From assembly GCA_963745675.1 (NCBI GenBank), contig CAVUYM010000018.1:124001-188000 (forward strand): 64,000 bases of DNA, in the 5' to 3' direction. The position numbers and the translations under genes were made by a program. This document shows positions 46,694 through 55,486 of the stretch, in pieces. A model generated the notes under the pieces. It saw only the letters and a program-made list of their open reading frames with translations. It made no database searches and was not told the origin of the DNA. The stretch is from JAUIIK01 sp963745675 (GTDB taxonomy: Bacteria > Chloroflexota > Chloroflexia > Thermomicrobiales > CFX8). Numbering within the stretch: position 1 is the first letter of the stretch; each line of letters starts with the position of its first letter.

Positions 46694-47439
46694 CCGCCGA
46701 TCCCCATGCCGCCGGAGACGCCGAGCGTCTCGCCGGTGATGAAGCCGGCCTCGTCGGAGGCCAGGAAGGCGACGGCGGCGGCGATCTCGTCCGGGGTGCC
46801 GAGCCGCTTGAGCAGGGTCGCGTCGGTCATCGCCTGCAGCAGCCGGTCGCCGCCGTCGGCGATCGCGGCCCGCACCAGCGGCGTGTCGATCGGCCCCGGC
46901 GCGATGCAGTTCGCGGTGATGCCGAAGCGCGCGTTCTCCCGCGCGATCGACTTGGTGAAGGCGATCACGCCGCCCTTGGCCGCCGCGTAGACCGACCCGC
47001 CCTTGGAGCCGAGCCGGCCGGCCTCCGAGGCGATGTTGACGATCCGCCCGAAGCCGGCCGCCTGCATCGCCGGCAGGACGGCGTGGGTGGCGGCGAAGAC
47101 CGAGACCAGGTTGACGCCGAGCAGCCGGTGCCAGTCGGCCTCGCTGGTGTCGGTGAAGAAGGCGTGCTGGTCGACGCCGGCATTGTTGACCAGGACGTCG
47201 AACGGGCCGTGCGCCGCGACGGCATCCCGCACCGCGGCCGCGTCGGATACGTCGAGGGCGACGGCCGTTCCATCGATATCGGTGGCGACGGCTTGCGCGC
47301 CGTCGGCGTCGAGGTCGGCGAGCGTGACGGCCGCGCCGTCGGCCGCCAGCCGCCGCGCGATGGCCGCGCCGATGCCCTTGGCGCCGCCGGTGACGAAGGC
47401 GCGGCGACCGGACAGCGGCGATGATCCGGCGGGGGCCAC
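46690..47439 (-). CDS. short-chain dehydrogenase/reductase
   Basis: This classical SDR has 249 residues: cofactor motif TGGAKGIGAAIARRLA, an acidic residue after strand 2 (LADLDADG) pointing to NAD(H), NNAGVD, and the catalytic set Ser (NIASEAGRLG), Tyr-x-x-x-Lys (YAAAKGG). The end, GFITGETLGVSGGMGIG, is typical of the 3-oxoacyl reductase or 3-hydroxyacyl dehydrogenase branch. It begins 9 nt after the enoyl-CoA hydratase stop and overlaps the esterase start by 4 nt. Its likely role is oxidation of a 3-hydroxyacyl-CoA or of a cis-dihydrodiol made by the Rieske oxygenase of this operon. Confidence 0.9.
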   Translation of the reverse strand: MAPAGSSPLSGRRAFVTGGAKGIGAAIARRLAADGAAVTLADLDADGAQAVATDIDGTAVALDVSDAAAVRDAVAAHGPFDVLVNNAGVDQHAFFTDTSEADWHRLLGVNLVSVFAATHAVLPAMQAAGFGRIVNIASEAGRLGSKGGSVYAAAKGGVIAFTKSIARENARFGITANCIAPGPIDTPLVRAAIADGGDRLLQAMTDATLLKRLGTPDEIAAAVAFLASDEAGFITGETLGVSGGMGIGG

Positions 47440-47448
47440 CGCTTCTCT

Positions 47449-48270
47449 CTAGGACCCGGTGAAGCGCGGGGCGCGCCGCTCGATCACCGCGGCCAGGCCC
47501 TCGCGGGCGTCGGCGGTGCCGGACAACTCCGACACGGTCCGCGCCTCCTCGGACAGGCAGGCCTCGACGACCTTGCCCAGGCCGCTGCGGACCAGGCGCT
47601 TGGTCGCGGCGAGCGCCAGCGGGGCGCCGCCGGCCAGCTCCGCCGCCAGCGCGGTCGCCGCCGCGTCGAGCTCGCCGTCGGGGACGATCCGGTTGACCAG
47701 CCCGAGCGCGAGCGCTTCCTGCGCGTCGATCACCGGATTGGTCAGCAGGATCTCGGTCGCCTTGCGCAGGCCGACGAGCTGGGGCAGCGACACCGACACG
47801 CCGGCGTCCGGCGCCATCGCCACGCGCGTCGCGCCGGCGAGGAACTTGGCGTTCTCGGCGGCGATCACCATGTCGGCGGCGCAGACCAGGCCGAAGCCCC
47901 CGCCGCCCGCCGCGAAGCCCTGGACCGCGACCACCACCGGCGCCTGCAGGCGCGCCAGGGCGAGGACCGAATCCTGGAGGTAGGCGGTCGCCGGCCGGAT
48001 GTAGTCGGGCAGGGCCTCGCCCTTGGACGCGAACGCCCGGACGTCGCCGCCGGCGCAGAAATTGTCGCCGGCGCCGGTGATCAGCAGCACCCGGACGTCC
48101 GGCTCGCCGTGGCAGCGCATGATCGCGTCGTAGAGCGCCTTCAACAGCTCGACGCTCATCCCGTTGGCGGCGTCCGGCCGGTTCAGGCGCAGGCTGGCGA
48201 CACCGTCCCGCAGGCTCAACAGGACGGGGCCTTCTGCGATCAGGGATCGCGATTCGGCGGACTGGCTCAC
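47449..48270 (-). CDS. enoyl-CoA hydratase/isomerase family protein
   Basis: This crotonase-fold protein has 273 residues. The oxyanion-hole segments are FCAGGDVRAF and AVQGFAAGGGGFGLVCAADMVIA. The region that holds the catalytic carboxylates reads MAPDAGVSVSLPQLVG, where an aspartate takes a usual position and the typical second glutamate pattern is altered, so isomerase or hydrolase activity is also possible. It lies 58 nt downstream of the Rieske beta gene in the same orientation, linking CoA-ester beta-oxidation with ring hydroxylation. Confidence 0.88.
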   Translation of the reverse strand: MSQSAESRSLIAEGPVLLSLRDGVASLRLNRPDAANGMSVELLKALYDAIMRCHGEPDVRVLLITGAGDNFCAGGDVRAFASKGEALPDYIRPATAYLQDSVLALARLQAPVVVAVQGFAAGGGGFGLVCAADMVIAAENAKFLAGATRVAMAPDAGVSVSLPQLVGLRKATEILLTNPVIDAQEALALGLVNRIVPDGELDAAATALAAELAGGAPLALAATKRLVRSGLGKVVEACLSEEARTVSELSGTADAREGLAAVIERRAPRFTGS

Positions 48271-48328
48271 GGCAGGAACTCCCGGCAGGGGGCGATCGGC
48301 GGTCGGGTCAGCAGGTCAGGGGCGGTCA

Positions 48329-48820
48329 TCAGATCAGGAACGAAAGGGTGTAGAGCGGCTTATCGTTGTTGACCAGCGCGACCTTCTTGCGCGCCATCTT
48401 CAGCGCGCCGCCCTCGCGCCGCAGCAGGTATTCGGTCCGCGCCGCCCAGACGGTCTCGCCGCGCAGGTTGGATTCGAACACCATGACGTTGCAGCCGACG
48501 CCGATGTCGGCGCCGTCGCGCGACAGCAATTCGACGTTGGACACGAAGTGGCGCAGGCGCGACCGCGGTTCCTGGGTGTAGCGCTTGCCGCTCATCAGCT
48601 GGCGCACGCGCACGCCGATCCGGGAGCGGTTGTCGTAGACGATCGACATCTGCTGTTCGGGGTCGATGTCGTCGCCGTTGGCCGGCACCCAATAGATCGC
48701 GTCGTCGGTCCACAGCGCCTCCCACGCCTCGTAGTCGTGCTCGTCCTGGAGGCGCGCCTCGCGGAAGATGAACTGCTCGACGTCGCGCAGGATCGCGTCG
48801 TCCCGGCATTCGACCTGCAT
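48329..48820 (-). CDS. aromatic-ring-hydroxylating dioxygenase beta subunit
   Basis: The 163-residue NTF2-fold protein has the family signature at the N-terminus (VEQFIFREARLQDEHDYEAWEALW), then DDAIYWVPAN, the conserved basic RLRHFVSNVELL and a C-terminal ARKKVALVNNDKPLYTLSFLI. The ATG at 48820 overlaps the alpha subunit stop as TGATG, so translation of the two subunits is coupled. The beta subunit is structural in the alpha3beta3 enzyme. No ferredoxin or reductase genes are in this operon. Confidence 0.93.
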   Translation of the reverse strand: MQVECRDDAILRDVEQFIFREARLQDEHDYEAWEALWTDDAIYWVPANGDDIDPEQQMSIVYDNRSRIGVRVRQLMSGKRYTQEPRSRLRHFVSNVELLSRDGADIGVGCNVMVFESNLRGETVWAARTEYLLRREGGALKMARKKVALVNNDKPLYTLSFLI

Positions 48821-50079
48821 CACGCCGCCTCCATCAGGGCCCGATAGTGCTGCCAGATGCCGCGCGACGGCACCTCGTCGGTGGCGTGGCTCACCACGTA
48901 GCCGTCGTCATCGCGGCGCTCGCGCCGCTCGCCGCGGCCGAGGAACAGCCATTCCGGGTCGCGCGAGGCGACGCCGCGATGGGTGCGTTCGTACATCTCC
49001 GAATCGTCGGCGAGCAGGAAGCCGGCGGGGCCGACCGAGCCCATGGTCTGCTGGCGCAGTCGCCGGTTCAGGTCCGGCGCTCCCTTGAACTGCAGCGCGG
49101 TGACGTGCTGGATCGTGTCGTCCACCGCCCGGGCCTGCAGCACGAAGATCTGGATCTCGGCGATGAACAGGTTGGGGAAGATCATGATGTGCGGCGTGCC
49201 GTCGATCATGATCTCGCGGGCCTTGTCCGCGCCGTAGGCCTTCTCCATGCGGGCGACGTAATCGGGTAGCCGGTCGGCCGTGGTGCCGAACCAGCCCATC
49301 GGCTGGCCGATGCGGCGGAACTCCGGGCGCAGGTCGATCTCCGTGTGGCCGTTGCCGAAATCGCGGGTCAGGGCGGTCGACTTGGAGCCGTAGAGGCCGC
49401 CGATGCCGCTCTCGGCGACGCTGAAGATCGAGGAATGGACGAAGGCCGGATGGTAGCCGTCGACCTCGTTCTCCATGACGAACTTCCAGTTCGCCTTGAC
49501 CCGGTGGCGCAGGAAGCCGGCGGTGATCTCGACCTCGCCCTCCGGCGAGGTCTCGCACAGGGTGTCGATGGCCCCCGCCGCGCCGCCGAGATGCTCTTCG
49601 AGCGACGGCCCGTCCGCGGCGAGCGAGCCGAACACGAAGCCGCGGTAGCTGGCGACCCGCGCGACCTGGCCCAGCCCCAGGCGCGACATGTCCTGGCCGT
49701 CGTAGCCGTCGGCGAAGGCGAAGGCGCTCAGCCGGCCGTCGTTGGCGAAGGTCCACTTGTGATAGGGGCAGGTGAAGGTGCGCGCGGAACCGCGGGGCTG
49801 GGTGCACACCTGGTTGCCGCGGTGCGGGCAGCGGTTGTGCAGCAGCCGGACCCGGCCGTCCTCGCCGCGGACCATGATCACGTCCTGCGGGCCGATCGAC
49901 TTCATGACGAAGTCGTTCGGCTCGGGCACCTCGCTCTCGTGGCCGACATAGACCCAGGTGCGGTACCAGATCTTCTCCAGCTCCTCGCGGAAGATCGCCG
50001 GGTCGGAATAGAGCGAGCCGTGGACCTGGTCCGGGCGGATCAGGTCGCCCCAGCGCGGGGTCTCGGTTGCGGGTTGCAT
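48820..50079 (-). CDS. aromatic-ring-hydroxylating dioxygenase alpha subunit (Rieske)
   Basis: The protein has 419 residues. The Rieske [2Fe-2S] ligands are Cys84 and His86 (NRCPHRGNQV) and Cys104 and His107 (FTCPYHKWTF). The mononuclear iron ligands His210 and His215 and the bridging Asp207 lie in NEVDGYHPAFVHSS. The ATG at 50079 is chosen because the in-frame ATG at 50097 is part of the GGAGGGAAAG ribosome binding site. Together with the beta subunit it dihydroxylates an aromatic ring. It heads a seven-gene leftward operon down to the thiolase. The substrate is not evident, but the CoA-pathway partners suggest a ring bearing an acyl or carboxyl side chain. Confidence 0.93.
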   Translation of the reverse strand: MQPATETPRWGDLIRPDQVHGSLYSDPAIFREELEKIWYRTWVYVGHESEVPEPNDFVMKSIGPQDVIMVRGEDGRVRLLHNRCPHRGNQVCTQPRGSARTFTCPYHKWTFANDGRLSAFAFADGYDGQDMSRLGLGQVARVASYRGFVFGSLAADGPSLEEHLGGAAGAIDTLCETSPEGEVEITAGFLRHRVKANWKFVMENEVDGYHPAFVHSSIFSVAESGIGGLYGSKSTALTRDFGNGHTEIDLRPEFRRIGQPMGWFGTTADRLPDYVARMEKAYGADKAREIMIDGTPHIMIFPNLFIAEIQIFVLQARAVDDTIQHVTALQFKGAPDLNRRLRQQTMGSVGPAGFLLADDSEMYERTHRGVASRDPEWLFLGRGERRERRDDDGYVVSHATDEVPSRGIWQHYRALMEAA

Positions 50080-50142
50080 GCGCGCCTTTCCCTCCATCCT
50101 GGATCTCGTCGCCGCCGATGCGCGGCCGGCCCCGGATCTTCA

Positions 50143-50340
50143 ATAAACCGGACGAACGTTTAATTAATAGACGGCTCTGCTTTCGTTGGCAAGTCGGTTC
50201 GTGGGGGTGCCGCTTCCGGGGCGCCTCAGAGGCGGGGGCCGCACGCCGCATCGGCCGCAGCGGAGGCTGCGTGCACACCCGTTGTTGACGGCGATACCGA
50301 ATCGCTCTTTTATTAACTGGACGGTCGGTTATCTATAAAA
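50143..50340. promoter_or_regulatory. divergent promoter region with two similar TetR-type operator candidates
   Basis: The 372-nt gap between the Rieske alpha start and the acyl-CoA dehydrogenase start holds two related AT-rich elements in opposite orientation. On the plus strand, 50143-50170 reads ATAAACCGGACGAACG then TTTAATTAATAG. On the minus strand, 50340-50311 reads ATAACCGACCGTCC then AGTTAATA. Both share ATAA(A)CCG, a GC core and (T)TTAAT. Each faces one of the diverging operons, which fits a TetR-family repressor such as the one encoded at 55487. The rest of the gap is featureless. Confidence 0.45.
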
Positions 50341-50451
50341 GCCCTGCCGAGGATCACCCGAAGACGTGCGCCAGCCTCCATCACTCCCGTCCACCGCCGC
50401 GGCCGGACCCGTCGATCGCACGCACCGGCCGGCCGCCGATCAGGACCCGCG

Positions 50452-51651
50452 ATGAACGATTCACCGAGCGTCTCCCCGGACACGGTCGCGACCGACACGC
50501 TCCGCTTCGGCGATCCGGGCTGCATCACAGAAGAGCTGCGCATGATGCGCGACCAGGTGCGCCGCTTCGTCGACACCGAGGTCCGGCCCCACGGCGAGGC
50601 GTGGGAGGCCGAGGGCAAGATCCCGCGCGCGGTGTTCCGCCACATGGGCGAGCTCGGCTTCCTCGGCATGCGCCACGCGGAGGAATACGGCGGCACCGAC
50701 ATGGGCCCGATCGCCTCGGTGGTGTTCGCCGAGGAGCTGGGCCGGTCGACCTTCGGCGGCTTCACGGCCTCGGTGCTGGTGCACACGGACATGTCGGCGA
50801 CCCACATCACCCTGCGCGGCACGCCCGAGCAGAAGGCGAAATACCTGCCGCCGATCATCCGCGGCGAGCAGGTCTGCGCCATCGCGGTGACCGAGCCGGG
50901 CGCCGGCTCCGACGTCGCCGGCCTGCAGACCCGCGCGGTGCGTGACGGCGACGACTGGGTCATCACCGGCTCCAAGATGTTCATCACCAACGGCGTCTAC
51001 GGCGACGTCTACATCGTCGCCGCGCGCACCGACCCGGGCAGCCGCGGCGCCCAGGGCCTCTCCCTGTTCATCGTCGAGAAGGGCACGCCCGGCCTGACCG
51101 TCGCCAAGAAGTTGGACAAGCACGGCTGGCTCTGCTCCGACACGGCCGAGCTCTACTTCGACGAGATGCGGGTGCCGGGCGAGAACCTGCTCGGCGCCGA
51201 GAACCGCGGCTTCTACGCGATCATGGACACGTTCCAGAACGAGCGGCTGTGCATCGGCGGCATCTGCGCCGGCGAGAGCGCGATCGCGATCGAGACGACG
51301 CTCGACTACGTGCGAACCCGCAAGGCCTTCGGCGGCACCCTGTGGGACCTCCAGGCGACCCGCCAGAGGCTCGCGTCGCTGGCGACCAAGGCGGCCGCGT
51401 CCCGCGCATTGACCTACCAGGCCGCCGAGGCGATCGCCCGCGGCGACGACGGCAGCCGCGACTGCTCGATGATCAAGGCCCTGGCGCCCGAGGTGCTGCA
51501 CGAGGTCGTCCACGGCTGCCTGCAGCTCCACGGCGGCGCCGGCTACATGCGCGGCACGGTGATCGAGCGCATGGTCCGCGACGCCCGCATCCTGACCATC
51601 GGCGGCGGCGCGACCGAGGTCATGCTCGAGGAAGTGGCGAAGCGGATATGA
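50452..51651 (+). CDS. acyl-CoA dehydrogenase
   Basis: This 399-residue flavoenzyme oxidises an acyl-CoA to the 2-enoyl-CoA with electron transfer flavoprotein. Signatures include CAIAVTEPGAGSDVAGLQTRA, WVITGSKMFITNG, ERLCIGGICAGESAIAIETT, YVRTRKAFGG, and the C-terminal LQLHGGAGYMRGTVIERMVRDARI then GGGATEVMLEEVAKRI. It is divergent from the Rieske operon and shares its regulatory gap. It is the first gene of a rightward set with an FAD oxidoreductase, CoA ligase and TetR, though large intergenic regions separate them. The substrate chain cannot be told from sequence. Confidence 0.93.
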   Translation: MNDSPSVSPDTVATDTLRFGDPGCITEELRMMRDQVRRFVDTEVRPHGEAWEAEGKIPRAVFRHMGELGFLGMRHAEEYGGTDMGPIASVVFAEELGRSTFGGFTASVLVHTDMSATHITLRGTPEQKAKYLPPIIRGEQVCAIAVTEPGAGSDVAGLQTRAVRDGDDWVITGSKMFITNGVYGDVYIVAARTDPGSRGAQGLSLFIVEKGTPGLTVAKKLDKHGWLCSDTAELYFDEMRVPGENLLGAENRGFYAIMDTFQNERLCIGGICAGESAIAIETTLDYVRTRKAFGGTLWDLQATRQRLASLATKAAASRALTYQAAEAIARGDDGSRDCSMIKALAPEVLHEVVHGCLQLHGGAGYMRGTVIERMVRDARILTIGGGATEVMLEEVAKRI

Positions 51652-51701
51652 GAGACGATGACGGAATCGCCGGGTCTGTTCAGTCTGATCTCCATCGACC
51701 T

Positions 51702-51888
51702 TCCCGCGCAGGCGGGAATCCGGCGCATGGCGCCGTCGCTCGGGACAGCGGCCGGCCCCACCCGGTCCGTCCTCACATCCTTCGAGACGCCCCTGCGGGG
51801 CTCCTCAGGATGAAGGCTCCGCTTGAGGTCGGGCGATGGCTTCATCCTGAGGAGCTCCGGCCGACAGGCCGGGGCGTCTCGAAGGATG
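51702..51888. repeat. REP-like palindromes and 113-nt imperfect inverted repeat
   Basis: The 395-nt gap after the acyl-CoA dehydrogenase gene contains TTCCCGCGCAGGCGGGAATCC-type palindrome (left half TTCCCGCG at 51703) and a larger inverted repeat. In the latter CATCCTTCGAGACGCCCC, starting at 51776, pairs with GGGGCGTCTCGAAGGATG, ending at 51888, and CTCCTCAGGATGAAG pairs with CTTCATCCTGAGGAG inside. Repeats of this look are common between genes in alphaproteobacteria and may act as terminators or mRNA stabilisers. Confidence 0.7.
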
Positions 51889-52046
51889 GGATGACGCGGA
51901 TCGATGCCGGTACGACGGGTGCGATTGTCGCCCTCAAGGGGCGAGGGGGCTTCGGACATCGCGAACTCGAATTCAATGTATCCGATCCCGGACTGGCGGT
52001 GGTCTCGCCGGCCCCCTGCCGGCCTAGGATTGAGCGAGGGTCGACG

Positions 52047-53360
52047 ATGAGTTCCAGAACGACGGCGGAGGCGGTGGTGATCGGCGCCGGCGCCGGCGGC
52101 TTGTCCGCCGCCGCGCGGCTGGTCCATGCCGGCATCACTCCCCTCGTGGTCGAGCGGCTGGACCGGGTCGGCGGCCGCGCCTCGACCGAGGAGATCGACG
52201 GCCACAAGGTCAACGTCGGCGCGATCGCGCTGGAGCTCGGCGGCGTGTTCGAGGAGACCTTCGCCCTGGTCGGCGCCCCGCTCGACCTCCGCGAGCCGAG
52301 CCCGGCGGCGGCCTTCTACCTCGACCGCAAGGTGGTCGACGTCTCCAAGGGCGGCTGGGCGTTCCTGCTCGGCCAGATCACCAAGCAGGCGGCCAAGGTG
52401 CTCGCCGCCTTCGCCGACGCCCGCACCGGCAGCCTGCCCGACGGCCGCGAATCGACCCGGGACTGGCTCGCCCGCTACACCAGCAACGAGACCGTCCACG
52501 CCATCTTCCGGAACCTGTGCGCGTCGATCTTCGCGTGCAACGCCGACGAGCTGCCGGCGCGCGCCTTCCTGACCTATTTCACCCGCAAGGGCGCGTTCAA
52601 GCGCTTCGGCTTCTGCCCCGAGGGCACCATCGGCGTGTGGCGGTCGCTCGCCGCGGCGGTCGAACGCGGCGGCGGCGAAGTCTGGCTCGACAGCCCCTGC
52701 GAACGCATCCACGTCGAGGGCGGCCGGGTCGTCGGGGTCAGCGTCATCCGCGGCGGCGAGACCGTGCGCATCGACGCGCCGATCGTGATCTCGAACGTCG
52801 GCCCCAAGGCGACCGTCGCGCTCGCCGGCGCCGACAACCTGCCCGCTGCCTACACCAAGGCCGTGGACACCGAGCTGCGCCCGGCCGCCAACATCGTCAT
52901 CAACGTCGCCACGCGTGAGCGCCTGTTCGACGCGCCGGGCATCGTCACCTTCGGCAAGACCCGGCGGCTGTGCAACATGGCCGACCTGACCGCGACCTGC
53001 CCGGAGCTCGCCCCCGCCGGCTGGCACCAGTATGTCGCCTATGCCGTGCCGGTGCCGGCGCTGGGCGACTTCGACAGTGACGCCGAGGTCGCGCTCGCCC
53101 TGGACGACCTGCGCGAGCAGTTCCCCGCGCTCGACCTCGACGGGCCCGACGCCAAGCTGCTGTCGGTCCGGGTGATGCGCGACGACTGGCCCGCCCAGCG
53201 CGCCTGCGCCGGCTACGACCTGCCGCGCGAGACCGGCGTCGCCGGCCTGTGGTGCGTCGGCGACGCGGTCAAGGACTACGGCAACGGCGGCACCCAGGCC
53301 TGCGCCGAGACCGCCAAGCTGGTGGTCGACGAAATCGTCGGGCGGCGCGTCGATGCGTAG
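52047..53360 (+). CDS. FAD-dependent oxidoreductase, phytoene desaturase/amine oxidase-like
   Basis: The protein has 437 residues. The dinucleotide motif AVVIGAGAGGLSAAARLVHAGITPLVVERLDRVGGRA at the N-terminus and the C-terminal GLWCVGDAVKDYGNGGTQACAETAKLV close an NAD(P)/FAD-binding Rossmann fold of the phytoene desaturase or amine oxidase superfamily. The ATG at 52047 follows GCGAGGGTCGACG. Substrate range in this family is very broad (carotenoids, steroids, amines, retinol), so no reaction is proposed. The context of CoA-ester catabolism suggests desaturation or oxidation of a pathway intermediate. Repeats flank the gene on both sides. Confidence 0.8.
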   Translation: MSSRTTAEAVVIGAGAGGLSAAARLVHAGITPLVVERLDRVGGRASTEEIDGHKVNVGAIALELGGVFEETFALVGAPLDLREPSPAAAFYLDRKVVDVSKGGWAFLLGQITKQAAKVLAAFADARTGSLPDGRESTRDWLARYTSNETVHAIFRNLCASIFACNADELPARAFLTYFTRKGAFKRFGFCPEGTIGVWRSLAAAVERGGGEVWLDSPCERIHVEGGRVVGVSVIRGGETVRIDAPIVISNVGPKATVALAGADNLPAAYTKAVDTELRPAANIVINVATRERLFDAPGIVTFGKTRRLCNMADLTATCPELAPAGWHQYVAYAVPVPALGDFDSDAEVALALDDLREQFPALDLDGPDAKLLSVRVMRDDWPAQRACAGYDLPRETGVAGLWCVGDAVKDYGNGGTQACAETAKLVVDEIVGRRVDA

Positions 53361-53465
53361 GGTCCGCACAGGCCAAGGCGCATTGAAAGGCGTCGGGCCC
53401 AACGCCATATGGGTATTATTTCCTGAACGCCGAGGCGTGACGACAGGCGAGCGCCGGATGCCGAA

Positions 53466-54025
53466 CCTGACAAAACCTGACATGTGGGACCCTGGTGGAG
53501 CCGAGGTTCAGCTCCCCTCTCCCCTTGGGGGAGAGGGGCCGGGGGTGAGGGCTTGCCGAGGACAGCCTGCAGCGCCCAACGCGGTCACGATTGCCAGCAG
53601 CCATCAACATGGCAGGACGGTGAAGATCTGTGTCCGAGGCGAACGCCAGATCGCCAGCGGCGCGGACGCCATAGGCGGGCCCTCACCCCCTGCCCCCTCT
53701 CCCCCAAGGGGAGAGGGGAGACCGAGTCCGTCAGCATATGCGGATGCCCTGGTGGCCGATGCCTGCTTGCCAAGGTCCGATTGCCGACCCGACCTGACAA
53801 AACCCGACACCGGGGCCCTGCCGGGGGTGCGCAGCCGACGCACCAACCTGACAGAACCTGACACCCGGGCCCCCCTGGGGGCGTGCGGTCGCCGCCTCGA
53901 CCTGACAAAACCTGACATCGAGGCCCGACCGAGGGGGCACCGTCGCGACGTCGACCTGACAGAACCTGACACCTGGGCCCCACCGGCACCCCGTGGCTTC
54001 CGTCGCGACCTGACAGAACCTGACA
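53466..54025. repeat. 54-bp-period direct repeats with CCTGACA-RAA-CCTGACA core
   Basis: A 17-nt core, CCTGACA(A/G)AACCTGACA, itself a 10-nt-spaced direct repeat, occurs six times: at 53466, 53793, 53847, 53901, 53955 and 54009 (start positions). The last five are exactly 54 nt apart. Each is followed by a weaker conserved GGNCCC about 3-10 nt later, and the intervening 27 or so bases vary. The second copy has one mismatch (CCCGACA). In one forward frame the units read (D/N)LT(K/E)PD(T/I), but no ribosome binding site or recognisable protein is associated. The repeats fill most of the 768-nt gap before the CoA ligase gene. Confidence 0.8.
53512..53719. repeat. pair of inverted REP-like hairpins (CTCTCCCC-TTGGGGGAGAG)
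   Basis: A hairpin-forming sequence CTCTCCCCTTGGGGGAGAG with a GGGGGTGAGGGC tail lies at 53512-53551. Its inverted copy (GCCCTCACCCCC then CTCTCCCCCAAGGGGAGAG) lies at 53679-53719. The two copies could pair over 130 nt. They resemble the GC-rich REP sequences widespread between genes in proteobacteria. Confidence 0.7.
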
Positions 54026-54128
54026 CCTCGGACCCGCTCGTCCGCCAAGCCCGCGGCGGCGGACGCGCGTCCGTGATCGAACGGCCGCAGATCCAAGTGC
54101 GGCAACCAAGAATGGGAGAGAAGAGACG

Positions 54129-55460
54129 ATGACCGGACCGACCGCCACCATGCTGCATCCGGAATTCGAGGCGCTGGATCGCGACGACCTGCAGAAGATC
54201 CAGCACGCCAAGCTGGCCAAGCTGGGCGAGCGGCTGGCCGGCTCGCCGGATTGGGTCGACCACTTCAAGGCAGCGGGCCTCCACCCGCGCGACCTCGCCG
54301 ATCCGCAGGCGCTGGCCCAGGTGCCGTTCCTGGAGAAGACCAACCTGCGCGACCGCTATCCCTTCCCGATGCTGACCGAGGACATGGGCAAGGTCGCCCG
54401 GCTCTGCGCGACCTCGGGGACGACCGGCCTGCCGGTGCTGTTCGGCTACACCGAGGACGACCTCGCGCTGTGCGCGCGGCAGGTCGCGCGCCAGCTCTAC
54501 TGCAACGACATGCGCCCCGGCGACCGCGGCTACAACGGCTTCGGCTTCGGCCTGTGGGTCGGCGGGCTCGCCTTCGACCTCGGCATGGCGGAACTGGGCA
54601 TGACCAACTTCCCGGTCGGCCCGGGTCGCAGCGAGCTGGTCGTCGAGTGGATGCGCGACATGGAATGGACCTTCGCGTCGGTGTCGCCGATCTTCCTCGC
54701 CACCCTGGTCCGGACCGCGCGCGAGCACGGCATCGACCCCAAGAAGGACTGGAAGCTGCGCACCGCGGTGATCGGCGGCCAGTCGGTCTCCCGCGCCTTC
54801 CGCGACGAGCTGGAGGCCGAGCTGCCCGACGGCTTCCGGACCTACAACACCTACGGCACCACGGAGGCCGGCGGACCGGTCGTCTCGACCACCTGCAAGC
54901 ACAGCCACGAGCGCGACGAGATGCACCTGATCAACGAGGACACGGTGCTGACCGAGATCCTCGACCCCGAGACGATGAAGCCGGTCGGCCCCGGCGAGGT
55001 CGGCGAGATCGTGGTGACGACCCTCGACAAGCAGGCGTCGCCGGTGGTGCGCTGGCGCACCCGCGACCTGGTGCAGGTCTCGGACAGCCCCTACGACTGC
55101 CCCTGCGGGCGCAAGGGCATGATGAAGATCGGCCGGCTGATCGGCCGGTCGGACGACATGCTCAAGGTCCGCGGCGTGATCGTCTACCCGTCGCAGATCG
55201 AGGACGTCATCGCCTCGACGCCGGGCGCGATCAAGGAGGCGTGGCAGATCTACGTCGACCAGCTCGAGCAGGCGCCCAAGAAGATGACCGTGGCGGTCGA
55301 ATTCGCCCGCGGCTACAACGGCTCACCGGACGAGTTCGCGCTCCATATCGAGCGCAGCCTGTCCAGCCGGCTGGGTCTCAAGGTGCCGGTCGAGGCCTGC
55401 CCCGAAGGGTCGCTGCCGCGCTACGAGGCCAAGGCGCAGCGGGTCCAGCTGCGCGACTGA
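54129..55460 (+). CDS. phenylacetate-CoA ligase family (PaaK-like) aryl-CoA synthetase
   Basis: This 443-residue PaaK-type adenylate-forming enzyme activates an aryl acid to its CoA thioester. The ATP motif is CATSGTTGLPVLFGYTEDD. TYNTYGTTEAGGPVVSTTCK is the A5 region, RWRTRDLVQ the A7 region, and GRSDDMLKVRGVIVYPSQIED the hinge. It ends with the AMP-binding C-terminal domain (SLPRYEAKAQRVQLRD). A conserved CPCGRKG cysteine pair is present, as in other PaaK proteins. GGGAGAGAAGAG precedes the ATG. The TetR gene starts 26 nt downstream. It may feed an aryl-CoA into the surrounding CoA-dependent pathway. Confidence 0.9.
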   Translation: MTGPTATMLHPEFEALDRDDLQKIQHAKLAKLGERLAGSPDWVDHFKAAGLHPRDLADPQALAQVPFLEKTNLRDRYPFPMLTEDMGKVARLCATSGTTGLPVLFGYTEDDLALCARQVARQLYCNDMRPGDRGYNGFGFGLWVGGLAFDLGMAELGMTNFPVGPGRSELVVEWMRDMEWTFASVSPIFLATLVRTAREHGIDPKKDWKLRTAVIGGQSVSRAFRDELEAELPDGFRTYNTYGTTEAGGPVVSTTCKHSHERDEMHLINEDTVLTEILDPETMKPVGPGEVGEIVVTTLDKQASPVVRWRTRDLVQVSDSPYDCPCGRKGMMKIGRLIGRSDDMLKVRGVIVYPSQIEDVIASTPGAIKEAWQIYVDQLEQAPKKMTVAVEFARGYNGSPDEFALHIERSLSSRLGLKVPVEACPEGSLPRYEAKAQRVQLRD

Positions 55461-55486
55461 CCGGCCGCTGACGCGAGGCCCGCCCG

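Noticed and set aside
53793..54025. Regularly spaced repeats as a CRISPR array
   Set aside because: The conserved core is only 17 nt and itself a direct repeat, the unit is 54 nt, copies vary in sequence, and no cas genes are present.
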